DNA from: Candidatus Nesterenkonia stercoripullorum
Lineage (GTDB): Bacteria > Actinomycetota > Actinomycetes > Actinomycetales > Micrococcaceae
Assembly: GCA_019114115.1 (NCBI GenBank)
Contig: DXGD01000315.1
Coordinates: 1 to 9,442 of the forward strand
Direction: 5' to 3'
Length of the DNA: 9,442 bases
Below, one piece after another: positions 1 through 5,946 of this stretch. A program made the position numbers and the translations under genes. The notes under the pieces are model-generated. The model worked only from the letters and a program-made list of their open reading frames with translations, did no database searches and was not told where the DNA came from. How positions within the stretch are numbered: position 1 is the first letter of the stretch; each line of letters starts with the position of its first letter.

Positions 1-790
1 CCGGCAGCGGTTCCTCGTCGAAGACATCCTGGGCGAAACCGCCGATCTGCCCCTCGCTCAGAGCGCGCTCGACTGCCGTCCCGTCGACGAGTCCCGACCG
101 GGCGGTATTGACCAGCAACGCATGAGGTTGCATCGCCTCAATCAGCTGCGCCGAGATGAGCCCGCGTGAAGAGGAGTTGAGCTGCGCATGCAGGGAGACG
201 ATATCCGAAGCCGCCATCAACTCATCCAGAGGGGCGTATTCGACATCGTGAGATGCTGCTTCCGTTGCGTCGAGCGAACGACTGTAGGCCAGGACCCGCA
301 TATCGAAGGCGCGCGCGATGCGAGCCACCCTGCCCGCGATGCGCCCGAACCCCACCAGACCCAGCGTCCGTCCTTCCAATCCCATACCTAGGGCGTCCTG
401 CCAGTGGCCGGCCCGCAATCGAGCCTGCTGGCCGCCGATGTCGCGGGCTAGGCTGAGCATCAGCGCCCAGGCGTGCTCGGCGGCAGAACTGGGCAGAGAG
501 CGGGTGCCGAGCAGCGGAGGGCCATCGTGAGGAATCACTGTATTGCCACGGCCCGTCGTGACCAGAAGATCCAGCGCGGGAAGACTCCCCACCAATGCGC
601 TGCTCAACGGAATACGCTCCCGGATGACGACGACGACCTTGACGCCCTCCAGGCGCGTGGCCAGGACCGATTCATCGGTCTCGGAGTCGCCGTACCCGGT
701 GACAGTGAACTGCTCGCCCAGCAGGCCTCCGAGCGCAGGCGCAAGCACTCCCTCGTAGTCGCCGAGCACCACGACAGTGCGGGGTCTCAT
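1..790 (-). CDS. D-2-hydroxyacid dehydrogenase, NAD(P)-binding, C-terminus beyond the window
   Basis: Only the first 263 codons are present; the gene runs off the left edge. The product belongs to the D-isomer-specific 2-hydroxyacid dehydrogenase family (phosphoglycerate, glycerate/glyoxylate and lactate dehydrogenases), cytosolic enzymes that interconvert 2-keto acids and D-2-hydroxy acids with NAD(P). Residues about 1-95 look like the first half of the substrate domain. The Rossmann domain starts near 105, with the nucleotide loop VGFGRIAGRVA at 146-156, the catalytic Arg in NTARSGLVD (Arg231) and the catalytic Glu in DVFDEEP (Glu260). The catalytic His would lie past the edge. The loop reads GxGxxA instead of the usual GxGxxG. 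The segment between TTGRGN (78-83) and AEHAWALML (104-112) looks shorter than in typical members. The ATG at 790 has GGGAGG about 10 nt upstream. The universal stress gene ends 50 nt upstream on the same strand, so co-transcription is possible. Substrate cannot be inferred. Confidence 0.88.
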   Translation of the reverse strand, partial: MRPRTVVVLGDYEGVLAPALGGLLGEQFTVTGYGDSETDESVLATRLEGVKVVVVIRERIPLSSALVGSLPALDLLVTTGRGNTVIPHDGPPLLGTRSLPSSAAEHAWALMLSLARDIGGQQARLRAGHWQDALGMGLEGRTLGLVGFGRIAGRVARIARAFDMRVLAYSRSLDATEAASHDVEYAPLDELMAASDIVSLHAQLNSSSRGLISAQLIEAMQPHALLVNTARSGLVDGTAVERALSEGQIGGFAQDVFDEEPLP

Positions 791-840
791 GATCTTTCGC
801 CCCTCCCAGGTGATTGGCGTCCCGACTCGGGCCTGCCAGG

Positions 841-1305
841 TCAGTTCCTCCGCGGAAGCGTGTTCACGATATAGAGATCGCAGTTCGTCTCAGTGGCCAC
901 AGTGCGAGCGATGCTGCCCAGCAGACGGGCTGGCCCCTGCACGCCCTTATTGCCCACGACGATGATCTCAGCGTTGAGCCGGTCCGCCTCACTCGTGAGA
1001 ACGTCCGCAGGAGCTCCCTCGACAGCGCTGGCCACGACTTCCAGCTCGGGGAACATACCGCGCAGCGCCTCGGCGACAGCATCGGCGGTTCCCTGCGCCG
1101 AATCGGCCTGCCGCGTGACCAGCTGGTGGTACGTGGAGGGGTTGTTCGTCCGCTGCAGCGTGTGCATCGTCTCCGACATGCTGACGCTGTAGCCACAGAT
1201 CACGTGAAGCGTCGCATCCAGGCCATCGGCTAGTGCCGCTGCCTTCTCCGCAGCTACGAGCGCCGTCTGGCTTGGGTCTACACCCGTCACAATTGTCGTG
1301 GCCAT
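841..1305 (-). CDS. Universal stress protein, UspA family
   Basis: This is a single-domain universal stress protein of 154 residues, a usual length for the family. These are cytosolic, usually dimeric alpha/beta proteins; members with the nucleotide motif bind ATP and are induced by growth arrest or stress. The N-terminus TIVTGVDPSQTA carries the conserved Asp10 of the first strand. The ATP-binding motif lies at 118-131 (GNKGVQGPARLLGS) and is followed by CDLYIVNT, the last strand. The canonical motif has nine residues between the second Gly and the GS pair; here there are eight. The ATG at 1305 is preceded by AAAGG about 8 nt upstream. The dehydrogenase follows 50 nt downstream. A 12-bp terminator hairpin separates this gene from rplA, so it probably has its own promoter. 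The physiological role of this paralogue cannot be told from sequence. Confidence 0.93.
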   Translation of the reverse strand: MATTIVTGVDPSQTALVAAEKAAALADGLDATLHVICGYSVSMSETMHTLQRTNNPSTYHQLVTRQADSAQGTADAVAEALRGMFPELEVVASAVEGAPADVLTSEADRLNAEIIVVGNKGVQGPARLLGSIARTVATETNCDLYIVNTLPRRN

Positions 1306-1378
1306 AGATCGCCTTTCAGGGGGGATGATTGAGGGAGGAGACCCGGCTCACGAGCCCTGGGCCGTCCAGCTGCACCCT

Positions 1379-1405
1379 ACATTACCCCAGCGGATCGGCT
1401 GTGAC
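1379..1405 (-). promoter_or_regulatory. Weak candidate promoter for the universal stress gene
   Basis: On the minus strand a TAATGT hexamer (1379-1384) fits the actinobacterial -10 pattern TANNNT. A poor -35, GTCACA (1400-1405), lies 15 nt upstream, shorter than ideal. It lies between the rplA terminator and the universal stress gene, where a promoter is needed. It would give a leader of about 65 nt. This is inference from hexamer matching only. Confidence 0.28.
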
Positions 1406-1461
1406 CTCGGCGTTCGTGCTCACTGGCCCGAAATGGCCAGCAGCTTCCTCGAAGCACACGC

Positions 1462-1499
1462 AAAAGCGCTCCTGCACCGAGTGGGCACAGGAGCGCTTT
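1462..1499 (-). terminator. Rho-independent-type terminator after rplA
   Basis: A perfect 12-bp inverted repeat (AAAGCGCTCCTG at 1463-1474, CAGGAGCGCTTT at 1488-1499) flanks a 13-nt loop, beginning 19 nt after the rplA stop. Read on the minus strand the stem ends in TTTT and then GCG, a short U-run. Because the A and T ends are symmetrical it could act in both directions, although no plus-strand gene is close. It marks the end of the rplK-rplA transcription unit. A second, weaker hairpin without a T-run (CTGGCC/GGCCAG, 1423-1440) follows. Confidence 0.8.
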
Positions 1500-1518
1500 C
1501 GTATGGTCGTCCGTGAGG

Positions 1519-2226
1519 TCAGCCCGTGGGCAGGACCTTGGTCACGTTGGGGTCGACCCCGATGCCCGGACCGAACGTCGTCGTCACCGTGGCCTTCTGG
1601 ATGTAACGGCCCTTCGAAGCGGAAGGCTTCAAGCGAAGCACCTCATCGAGAGCGGCCGCGTAGTTCTCAGCGAGCTGCTGAGCGTCGAAGCTCGTCTTAC
1701 CGATGATGAAGTGCAGGTTGGAGTGCTTGTCGACGCGGAAGTCGATCTTGCCGCCCTTGATGTCGGTGACAGCCTTAGCCACATCCGGGGTGACCGTGCC
1801 GGTCTTCGGGTTCGGCATCAGGTTGCGTGGACCGAGGATCTTGCCGAGCCGGCCGACTTTGCCCATCATGTCTGGTGAGGCGACGGCGGCGTCGAAGTCC
1901 GTCCATCCGGCGGCCACCTGAGCGATCAGCTCGTCCGCGCCGACGTAGTCAGCTCCGGCCTCTTCAGCCTTGGCTGCGTTATCCCCCTGGGTGAAGACGA
2001 CCACGCGAGCGGTCTTACCCGTGCCGTGCGGCAGGTTGACGGTTCCGCGGACCATCTGATCGGCCTTGCGGGGGTCCACGCTGAGCCGCAGTGCGACCTC
2101 GACCGTGGCGTCCGTCTTCGAGGGGTTGGTCTCCTTGGCCAAGGCGATTGCCTCAGTCGGGGAGTAGACAGCGTCCTCGCCAATCTTGGCGGCGGCTGCC
2201 CGATATGCTTTGCTGCGCTGTGCCAT
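1519..2226 (-). CDS. rplA: 50S ribosomal protein L1
   Basis: This is ribosomal protein L1, 235 residues, full length for the bacterial family. L1 forms the mobile L1 stalk on 23S rRNA near the E site and helps release deacylated tRNA. In many bacteria it also represses translation of the L11-L1 mRNA by binding a mimic of its rRNA site. The family signature at 127-149 is intact ([19 protein letters not shown], then TPDV). The conserved RNA-binding end [17 protein letters not shown] (173-189) and the C-terminal [11 protein letters not shown] are also present. The ATG at 2226 has AAGGAG about 9-10 nt upstream. The gene follows rplK by 128 nt and is followed by a strong hairpin terminator. rplJ-rplL do not follow, unlike the E. 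coli order. Confidence 0.98.
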   Translation of the reverse strand: MAQRSKAYRAAAAKIGEDAVYSPTEAIALAKETNPSKTDATVEVALRLSVDPRKADQMVRGTVNLPHGTGKTARVVVFTQGDNAAKAEEAGADYVGADELIAQVAAGWTDFDAAVASPDMMGKVGRLGKILGPRNLMPNPKTGTVTPDVAKAVTDIKGGKIDFRVDKHSNLHFIIGKTSFDAQQLAENYAAALDEVLRLKPSASKGRYIQKATVTTTFGPGIGVDPNVTKVLPTG

Positions 2227-2294
2227 CTGCGGTGTTCTCCTTAGCAGTCGTGGTGTGCGGGCCGCGCTGGGCCCTTCCCACTCAATATGTGCGT

Positions 2295-2311
2295 GACCGC
2301 CCTGGGCGGTC
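2295..2311 (-). other. Hairpin in the rplK-rplA spacer
   Basis: A perfect 7-bp inverted repeat (GACCGCC, CTG, GGCGGTC) sits in the middle of the 128-nt spacer between rplK and rplA. No T-run follows on the minus strand, so a full terminator is unlikely. It could cause pausing or partial termination, or stabilise the messenger. The sequence is clear; the function is a guess. Confidence 0.4.
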
Positions 2312-2354
2312 GTCCAGCGGTGCTGCTCACAGGCAGAACCAGCTGGCCGGGCGA

Positions 2355-2786
2355 TCAGCTCTCTACTGTGATGCCCATCGACCGGGCGGTGCCGGCAATG
2401 ATCTTGGAAGCCGCTGCCATGTCATTGGCATTGAGGTCTTCCATCTTCGTCTGGGCGATCTCCTCCACCTGCGCCTGGCTGAGCGAACCCACCTTATCGG
2501 TGTGCGGCACGCTGGAACCCTTCGCGGCGCCGGCTGCCTTCTTGATCAGCTCGGCTGCCGGCGGGGTCTTGGTGACGAAGGTGAATGAACGGTCTTCGTA
2601 GACCGTGATCTCCACAGGGATCACATTGCCGCGCTGAGCCTCAGTCGCGGCGTTGTAAGCCTTGCAGAATTCCATGATGTTGACACCGTGCTGACCCAGT
2701 GCAGGTCCGATCGGCGGCGCCGGGTTAGCGGCACCTGCCTGGATCTGCAGCTTGATCAGGCCGGAGACTTTTTTCTTCGGGGCCAT
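2355..2786 (-). CDS. rplK: 50S ribosomal protein L11
   Basis: This is ribosomal protein L11, 143 residues, full length. It binds the GTPase-associated centre of 23S rRNA, where it acts with elongation factors and in the stringent response through RelA; it is also part of the thiostrepton site. The N-terminal domain carries the proline-rich segment [17 protein letters not shown] at 24-40, the region where thiostrepton-resistance changes map in other bacteria. The RNA-binding C-terminal domain carries the family signature around [20 protein letters not shown] (113-132). The ATG at 2786 has AAAGGACG about 9 nt upstream. The gene lies 143 nt after nusG, in the usual nusG-rplK-rplA order, and no internal promoter is obvious. 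Confidence 0.98.
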   Translation of the reverse strand: MAPKKKVSGLIKLQIQAGAANPAPPIGPALGQHGVNIMEFCKAYNAATEAQRGNVIPVEITVYEDRSFTFVTKTPPAAELIKKAAGAAKGSSVPHTDKVGSLSQAQVEEIAQTKMEDLNANDMAAASKIIAGTARSMGITVES

Positions 2787-2871
2787 TGAAAGCGTCCTTT
2801 GTTCTTGCGGGTTTCCCTGCCGCCACAGGAGCGTGAGCGCAGGGCGCGGCCGTCCTGGCTAGACGACCGAA

Positions 2872-2906
2872 TCGGGACCCACGGGCAAAGCACCCCGGGA
2901 TCCCGA
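2872..2906 (-). promoter_or_regulatory. Structured leader hairpin between nusG and rplK
   Basis: On the minus strand, soon after the nusG stop, TCGGGA-T-CCC (2906-2897) pairs with GGGTCCCGA (2880-2872). The stem is 9 bp with one bulged T and a 16-nt GC-rich loop, and it includes the 10-bp palindrome CGGGATCCCG (2896-2905). There is no T-run downstream. Its place upstream of rplK, first gene of the L11-L1 pair, makes it a candidate for an L1 autoregulatory site or an attenuator. I did not match it to a known L1-binding consensus. Confidence 0.35.
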
Positions 2907-2929
2907 AAGATCAGGAGATGGAATGTCGA

Positions 2930-3733
2930 TCAGTAGATCTTCTCCACCTGGTTGAAGTTCAGGGTCACTGGCGTCTCGCGCTCGAAGATCGAGACCAGGA
3001 CCACCAGCTGACGGCTGTCCGGCTGGATCTCCGAGATCGTCGCCGGCAGCGTGGCGAAGGGCCCGTCGGTGACAGTGACAGACTCTCCGACCTCGAAGTC
3101 CACGGTGACATCGCTGGCCGCTGCGGCTGAAGCAGACTGGCCGTCATCGGCCGCTGCCTTCTTCGGCGCATCCGGCTTGCCCAGCAAGTGCTCTGCGAGC
3201 ATGTCGTAGACCTCGTCGGTGGTCAGCGGGTGAGGGTCGTGGGCGTTGCCGACGAATCCCGTGACGCCAGGGGTGTGGCGCACGACTCCCCAGGAGGAGT
3301 CGGTGAGCTCCATGCGCACGATGACGTAGCCCGGGATGCGCACCCGGTTCACGATCTTGCGCTGCGTGCCCTTGATCTCGACGACCTCTTCCATGGGCAC
3401 CTGGATCTCGAAGATGTTGTCTTCCATGTCCTGGGTGTGGATGCGAGTCTCGAGGTTGGACTTCACGCGCTTTTCGTATCCGGCATAGGTGTTGACCACG
3501 TACCAGTCCCCGAGCTGCCGGCGCAGCGTCGAGCGCAGCTCTTCAGCGCGCTGCTCGTAGCTCTTCTCCTCTTCAGGAACTTCCTCTTCGGGGACTTCCT
3601 CTACAGGAACGTCTTGCGCGACGGCGTCATCGACGGCAGGGGCAGCAGCCTCTTCCGCCACGGCGGACACGGCGGTCTCCTCGGCCTCCGCGGCCTCGGC
3701 CCCGGTCTGCTGTGAAGGATTCTCGTCAGACAC
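2930..3733 (-). CDS. nusG: Transcription termination/antitermination factor NusG
   Basis: NusG binds the RNA polymerase clamp through its NGN domain and links transcription to Rho or to ribosomes. Residues about 1-72 are an acidic Ala/Glu extension absent from the 181-residue E. coli protein, with a small repeat ([15 protein letters not shown], 42-56). The NGN domain spans about 76-180 ([15 protein letters not shown] at 76-90, [20 protein letters not shown] at 134-153). A low-complexity Ala/Lys/Ser linker (about 188-208) leads to the KOW domain ([19 protein letters not shown], 215-233, to the end). I chose the GTG at 3733, with AGGAG about 6 nt upstream, giving 267 residues. An in-frame ATG at 3823 would add an Arg-rich tail with no family likeness and no good ribosome site. 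The gene lies 165 nt after secE and 143 nt before rplK. Confidence 0.96.
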   Translation of the reverse strand: MSDENPSQQTGAEAAEAEETAVSAVAEEAAAPAVDDAVAQDVPVEEVPEEEVPEEEKSYEQRAEELRSTLRRQLGDWYVVNTYAGYEKRVKSNLETRIHTQDMEDNIFEIQVPMEEVVEIKGTQRKIVNRVRIPGYVIVRMELTDSSWGVVRHTPGVTGFVGNAHDPHPLTTDEVYDMLAEHLLGKPDAPKKAAADDGQSASAAAASDVTVDFEVGESVTVTDGPFATLPATISEIQPDSRQLVVLVSIFERETPVTLNFNQVEKIY

Positions 3734-3873
3734 TGTTCTCCTGCTCTCGATGGTGCGTATGCGGTTCACGGTTACGGTTCGACGGCGACGGCGTCGGAGG
3801 TGCTCTGCACACCCTGTGCTCACTCCACACTACCGTCGGTGGTGGGAAGTGACGCGGCGCGGGCTGGTCGACC

Positions 3874-3887
3874 CCGCAGTTCTGCGG
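3874..3887 (-). other. Small hairpin after secE
   Basis: CCGCAG and CTGCGG form a short stem 11 nt downstream of the secE stop, with a very tight loop and no T-run. It lies in the 165-nt secE-nusG spacer, where I see no convincing promoter. It may pause polymerase or protect a processed 3' end. Weak. Confidence 0.25.
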
Positions 3888-3898
3888 TCTGAAGCGTC

Positions 3899-4183
3899 CT
3901 ACGGCGCAGGCTGTGCTGGCTCCGGGGAACCGCCACCGCCGAAGATCTGCTCAGCTGCATTGCTGAACAGCCAATCGAGCCCGGTGACGATCAGGATCAC
4001 GATGATCACGAACACCAGCACCACCAGCGTGTAGTTCAGCAGCTCCCGCCGGGTGGGCACGACGACTTTGCGCAGCTCGTCGAAGACCTGCCGGAGGAAT
4101 AGGCCGAGCTTGCCGAATGGCCCTCGCGGACCTCCTCCGCCAGGGCTGCTGCTCTGCACGTCAGCCGAAGGCGTCTGGTACAC
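3899..4183 (-). CDS. secE: Preprotein translocase subunit SecE
   Basis: SecE is the small essential subunit that clamps SecY in the SecYEG channel of the cytoplasmic membrane. This is the short, single-span form. A Ser/Gly-rich start (about 1-22) is followed by the conserved amphipathic cytoplasmic helix with its PTRRELLNYT ending (43-52). One strongly hydrophobic membrane segment follows (about 52-74), then a Gly/Pro-rich tail (FGGGGSPEPAQPAP) longer than usual. Two starts are possible. GTG at 4183 has GGAG six nt upstream (94 residues). ATG at 4195 (98 residues) has no visible ribosome site and lies only 19 nt from the tRNA-Trp end. I prefer the GTG, without certainty. The gene is probably transcribed from the promoter ahead of the tRNA, with nusG downstream. 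Confidence 0.93.
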   Translation of the reverse strand: MYQTPSADVQSSSPGGGGPRGPFGKLGLFLRQVFDELRKVVVPTRRELLNYTLVVLVFVIIVILIVTGLDWLFSNAAEQIFGGGGSPEPAQPAP

Positions 4184-4214
4184 GCCACACTCCATCTGGT
4201 CACGGATATGGTCG

Positions 4215-4287
4215 CAGGGCAGACAGGACTCGAACCTGCAACCTACGGTTTTGGAGACCGTTGCGCTACCAATTGCGCCACTGCCCT
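4215..4287 (-). tRNA. tRNA-Trp (anticodon CCA)
   Basis: The minus strand folds into a complete 73-nt cloverleaf. The acceptor stem is a perfect AGGGCAG/CTGCCCT pair, followed by discriminator G. The D stem is GCGC/GCGC. The anticodon stem is ACGGT/ACCGT with loop CTCCAAA, giving anticodon CCA (tryptophan). The T arm is GCAGG, TTCGAGT, CCTGT, closed by one G-U pair. The 3' CCA is not encoded; the gene is followed by CGAC. The secE start lies 20-32 nt downstream, so tRNA and secE are very likely on one transcript that is cut by tRNA processing. This placement beside secE is one I know from other Actinobacteria. Confidence 0.97.
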
Positions 4288-4344
4288 AGGTAGAGCCGTT
4301 GACACACGGCCCAGCCCAGCGGAGCTCATCCGCCATGACCGGAT

Positions 4345-4370
4345 CTGCTGCAGCACATGTGCTCAAGCAG
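4345..4370. promoter_or_regulatory. 26-bp interrupted dyad, possible operator
   Basis: CTGCT, two unpaired bases, the perfect 12-bp palindrome AGCACATGTGCT (4352-4363), two unpaired bases, then AGCAG. Twenty-two of 26 positions are symmetric. It lies about 60 nt downstream of the -10 hexamer of the tRNA-Trp promoter on the minus strand and well upstream of the aminotransferase on the plus strand. It could be a site for a dimeric repressor or a leader hairpin. It lies inside the presumed tRNA 5' leader, so it might affect processing. Function unknown. Confidence 0.45.
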
Positions 4371-4429
4371 GTGCACCCAGGGCATGCTCAAGGCACAGCC
4401 GGTCGAGGCGTCTGAAACACCGAGATCTG

Positions 4430-4458
4430 ATTCTACGCTCCGGCAGAAGGGCTGACAA
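4430..4458 (-). promoter_or_regulatory. Sigma70-type promoter of tRNA-Trp/secE
   Basis: On the minus strand TTGTCA (4453-4458) and TAGAAT (4430-4435) are separated by exactly 17 nt. Each differs from the housekeeping consensus by one base. Transcription would start near 4423, leaving a leader of about 135 nt before the tRNA. It is the best promoter match in the window and likely drives tRNA-Trp and secE, perhaps through nusG and the ribosomal genes, as no other good match was seen between them. Confidence 0.7.
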
Positions 4459-4545
4459 ACCGGTAGTGTGGATTCCGCCTGCACGAGGCGCCCGGGCCGC
4501 GACCCGCTCGCCGGCATGGGCTGGCCGTTTTCGAGAATACTCCAG

Positions 4546-4584
4546 AGCACCCAGCACAGTACCCAGCAGCAGAGTACCCAGCAG
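4546..4584. repeat. Three copies of a 12-mer in the aminotransferase leader
   Basis: AGCACCCAGCAC (4546-4557) abuts AGTACCCAGCAG (4558-4569). After a 3-nt spacer an exact copy AGTACCCAGCAG follows (4573-4584). The repeat ends about 10 nt before the GAGG ribosome site of the aminotransferase gene. It may be simple slippage or a repeated protein-binding site. No coding function is supported. Confidence 0.55.
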
Positions 4585-4606
4585 CTGAGAATTGAGGACC
4601 GAAGCC

Positions 4607-5815
4607 ATGACCTCCCCACGTTCCAGAGTCTCCCGTCGCATCGGCTCCATCGCGGAATCAGCGACCCTCGCCGTGGACTCCGCCGCCAAGGCCATGAAAG
4701 CAGCCGGGGAGGACGTGATCGGTTTCGGTGCAGGCGAGCCGGATTTTCCGACGCCGGAGCATATCGTCGACGCCGCCGTCGAGGCTGCCAGGGACCCCAA
4801 GTTCCACCGCTACTCCCCCGCTGCGGGCTTGCCGCAGCTGCGCGAAGCCGTCGCAGCGAAGACGCAACGGGATTCGCACTATCCTGCCGAAGCGGCCAAC
4901 ACGCTGATCACCAATGGCGGGAAGCAGGCGGTGTACAACACGTTCGCCGCTTTGCTGGACCCGGGTGACGAGGTGCTGCTGCCTGCTCCGTACTGGACTA
5001 CCTATCCGGAGTCCATCGCGCTGGCCGGAGGCCGGGCCGTCGACGTCTTCGCCGGACCGGAACAGGGCTACCTGGTGACCGTGGACCAGCTGGAACAGGC
5101 TCTGACCGAACGCACGAAGGTTCTGGTATTCGTCTCGCCGTCGAACCCGACAGGTGCTGTCTACCCGCCGGAACAGGTACGGGAGATCGGGCGCTGGGCC
5201 GCCGAACGCGGACTGTGGGTCGTCACTGACGAGATCTACGAGAACCTGACCTACAGCGAGGACGCCCCGTTCACCTCGATCGCCTCGGTGCCGGGGCTGC
5301 AGGACCAGGTCGTCATCCTCAACGGCGTCGCCAAGACCTATGCGATGACCGGCTGGCGGGTCGGCTGGATGGTCGGCCCGACTGACATCATCAAGGCGGC
5401 CGCCAACCTGCAATCGCACGCGACGTCGAATGTCGCCAACGTCTCGCAGATGGCGGCTCTGGCAGCGATCACCGGTCCGCAGGATGCAGTGCAGGAGATG
5501 AAGGCCGCCTTCGACCGGCGTCGTCAGGTGATCGTCGAGGAGCTCAATGCTGTCTCGGGCTTCTCCTGCCCGACGCCGGAGGGCGCCTTCTACGCCTATG
5601 TGGACGTTCGCGGAGCCCTCGGGCGTCCGGTCGAGGGTGTCACGCCGGAGACCTCGGCGGAGCTGGCTGAAGTGATCCTGAAGAACGCCCAGGTCGCCGT
5701 GGTGCCCGGGGAAGCATTCGGGCCCAGCGGGTTCCTGCGCCTGTCCTACGCCCTCGGCGACGATGACCTCCTCAAGGGCGTCCGCCGCATTCAGGACCTG
5801 CTGGGCACCTCCTAG
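4607..5815 (+). CDS. aspC: PLP-dependent class I aminotransferase, aspartate aminotransferase type
   Basis: This fold-type I aminotransferase (subgroup I-gamma) has 402 residues, normal for the family. It most likely transfers the amino group between aspartate and 2-oxoglutarate in the cytosol. Visible features are [10 protein letters not shown] (41-50), the Asn of SPSNPTG (Asn180), Asp208 and Tyr211 in [11 protein letters not shown], the PLP-binding Lys243 in [16 protein letters not shown] (239-254), and Arg378 in FLRLSYALG, expected to bind the substrate carboxylate. The ATG at 4607 has GAGG (4594-4597) nine nt upstream; an in-frame TTG at 4592 overlaps that site and is unlikely. It diverges from tRNA-Trp/secE, an arrangement I know from Streptomyces, where the neighbour is called aspC. 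Prephenate or broader amino acid specificity cannot be excluded. Confidence 0.92.
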   Translation: MTSPRSRVSRRIGSIAESATLAVDSAAKAMKAAGEDVIGFGAGEPDFPTPEHIVDAAVEAARDPKFHRYSPAAGLPQLREAVAAKTQRDSHYPAEAANTLITNGGKQAVYNTFAALLDPGDEVLLPAPYWTTYPESIALAGGRAVDVFAGPEQGYLVTVDQLEQALTERTKVLVFVSPSNPTGAVYPPEQVREIGRWAAERGLWVVTDEIYENLTYSEDAPFTSIASVPGLQDQVVILNGVAKTYAMTGWRVGWMVGPTDIIKAAANLQSHATSNVANVSQMAALAAITGPQDAVQEMKAAFDRRRQVIVEELNAVSGFSCPTPEGAFYAYVDVRGALGRPVEGVTPETSAELAEVILKNAQVAVVPGEAFGPSGFLRLSYALGDDDLLKGVRRIQDLLGTS

Positions 5816-5849
5816 AGCGGATTCCCGCACATATCCTCGCGTCACCGCG

Positions 5850-5855
5850 TAGACT
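5850..5855 (+). promoter_or_regulatory. Candidate -10 element for pfkA
   Basis: TAGACT fits the TANNNT -10 pattern in the 131-nt gap between the aminotransferase and pfkA. No convincing -35 lies 16-18 nt upstream. If used, transcription starts near 5862 and the 18-bp palindrome at 5892 falls in the leader. Weak evidence. Confidence 0.35.
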
Positions 5856-5891
5856 GGCACCGTTCCTGCCGATGACGCCAGTTCAGCTATC

Positions 5892-5909
5892 GCCGGGCGA
5901 TCGCCCGGC
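5892..5909. promoter_or_regulatory. Perfect 18-bp palindrome upstream of pfkA
   Basis: GCCGGGCGATCGCCCGGC equals its own reverse complement over all 18 bases. It lies 37 nt before the pfkA start codon. No T-run follows, so it is not a typical terminator of the aminotransferase gene. It could be an operator for a dimeric regulator or a leader hairpin. GC-rich palindromes also occur by chance in such genomes, though rarely this long. Confidence 0.5.
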
Positions 5910-5946
5910 CTGATATCTATGCCGTACGGGAAGGTCGAGGTGCATG

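Larger units (their letters stand above)
4288..4606. other. Gene-free divergent control region, tRNA-Trp/secE versus aminotransferase
   Basis: These 319 bases hold no credible gene; the ORFs here have no family likeness and read through repeats. The region contains a minus-strand promoter (4430-4458), a 26-bp dyad (4345-4370), three copies of a 12-mer (4546-4584) and the ribosome site of the aminotransferase. A plus-strand promoter must lie here or close by. The hexamer TAGTGT at 4464-4469 could be a -10, but no matching -35 is seen, so I leave it uncalled. Confidence 0.75.

Noticed and set aside
473..1233. Plus-strand frames opposite the dehydrogenase and universal stress genes
   Set aside because: Low-complexity Arg/Ala-rich products with no motifs, antisense to genes with clear family motifs.
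3188..3715. A 175-codon plus-strand frame, His/Val/Leu-rich, opposite nusG
   Set aside because: Its composition is just the complement of the acidic and conserved NusG codons; no ribosome site and no homology seen.
4326..4800. Two overlapping minus-strand frames in the divergent control region
   Set aside because: They read through the 12-mer repeat as CWVLC-like repeats, overlap the start of the aminotransferase and have no family likeness.
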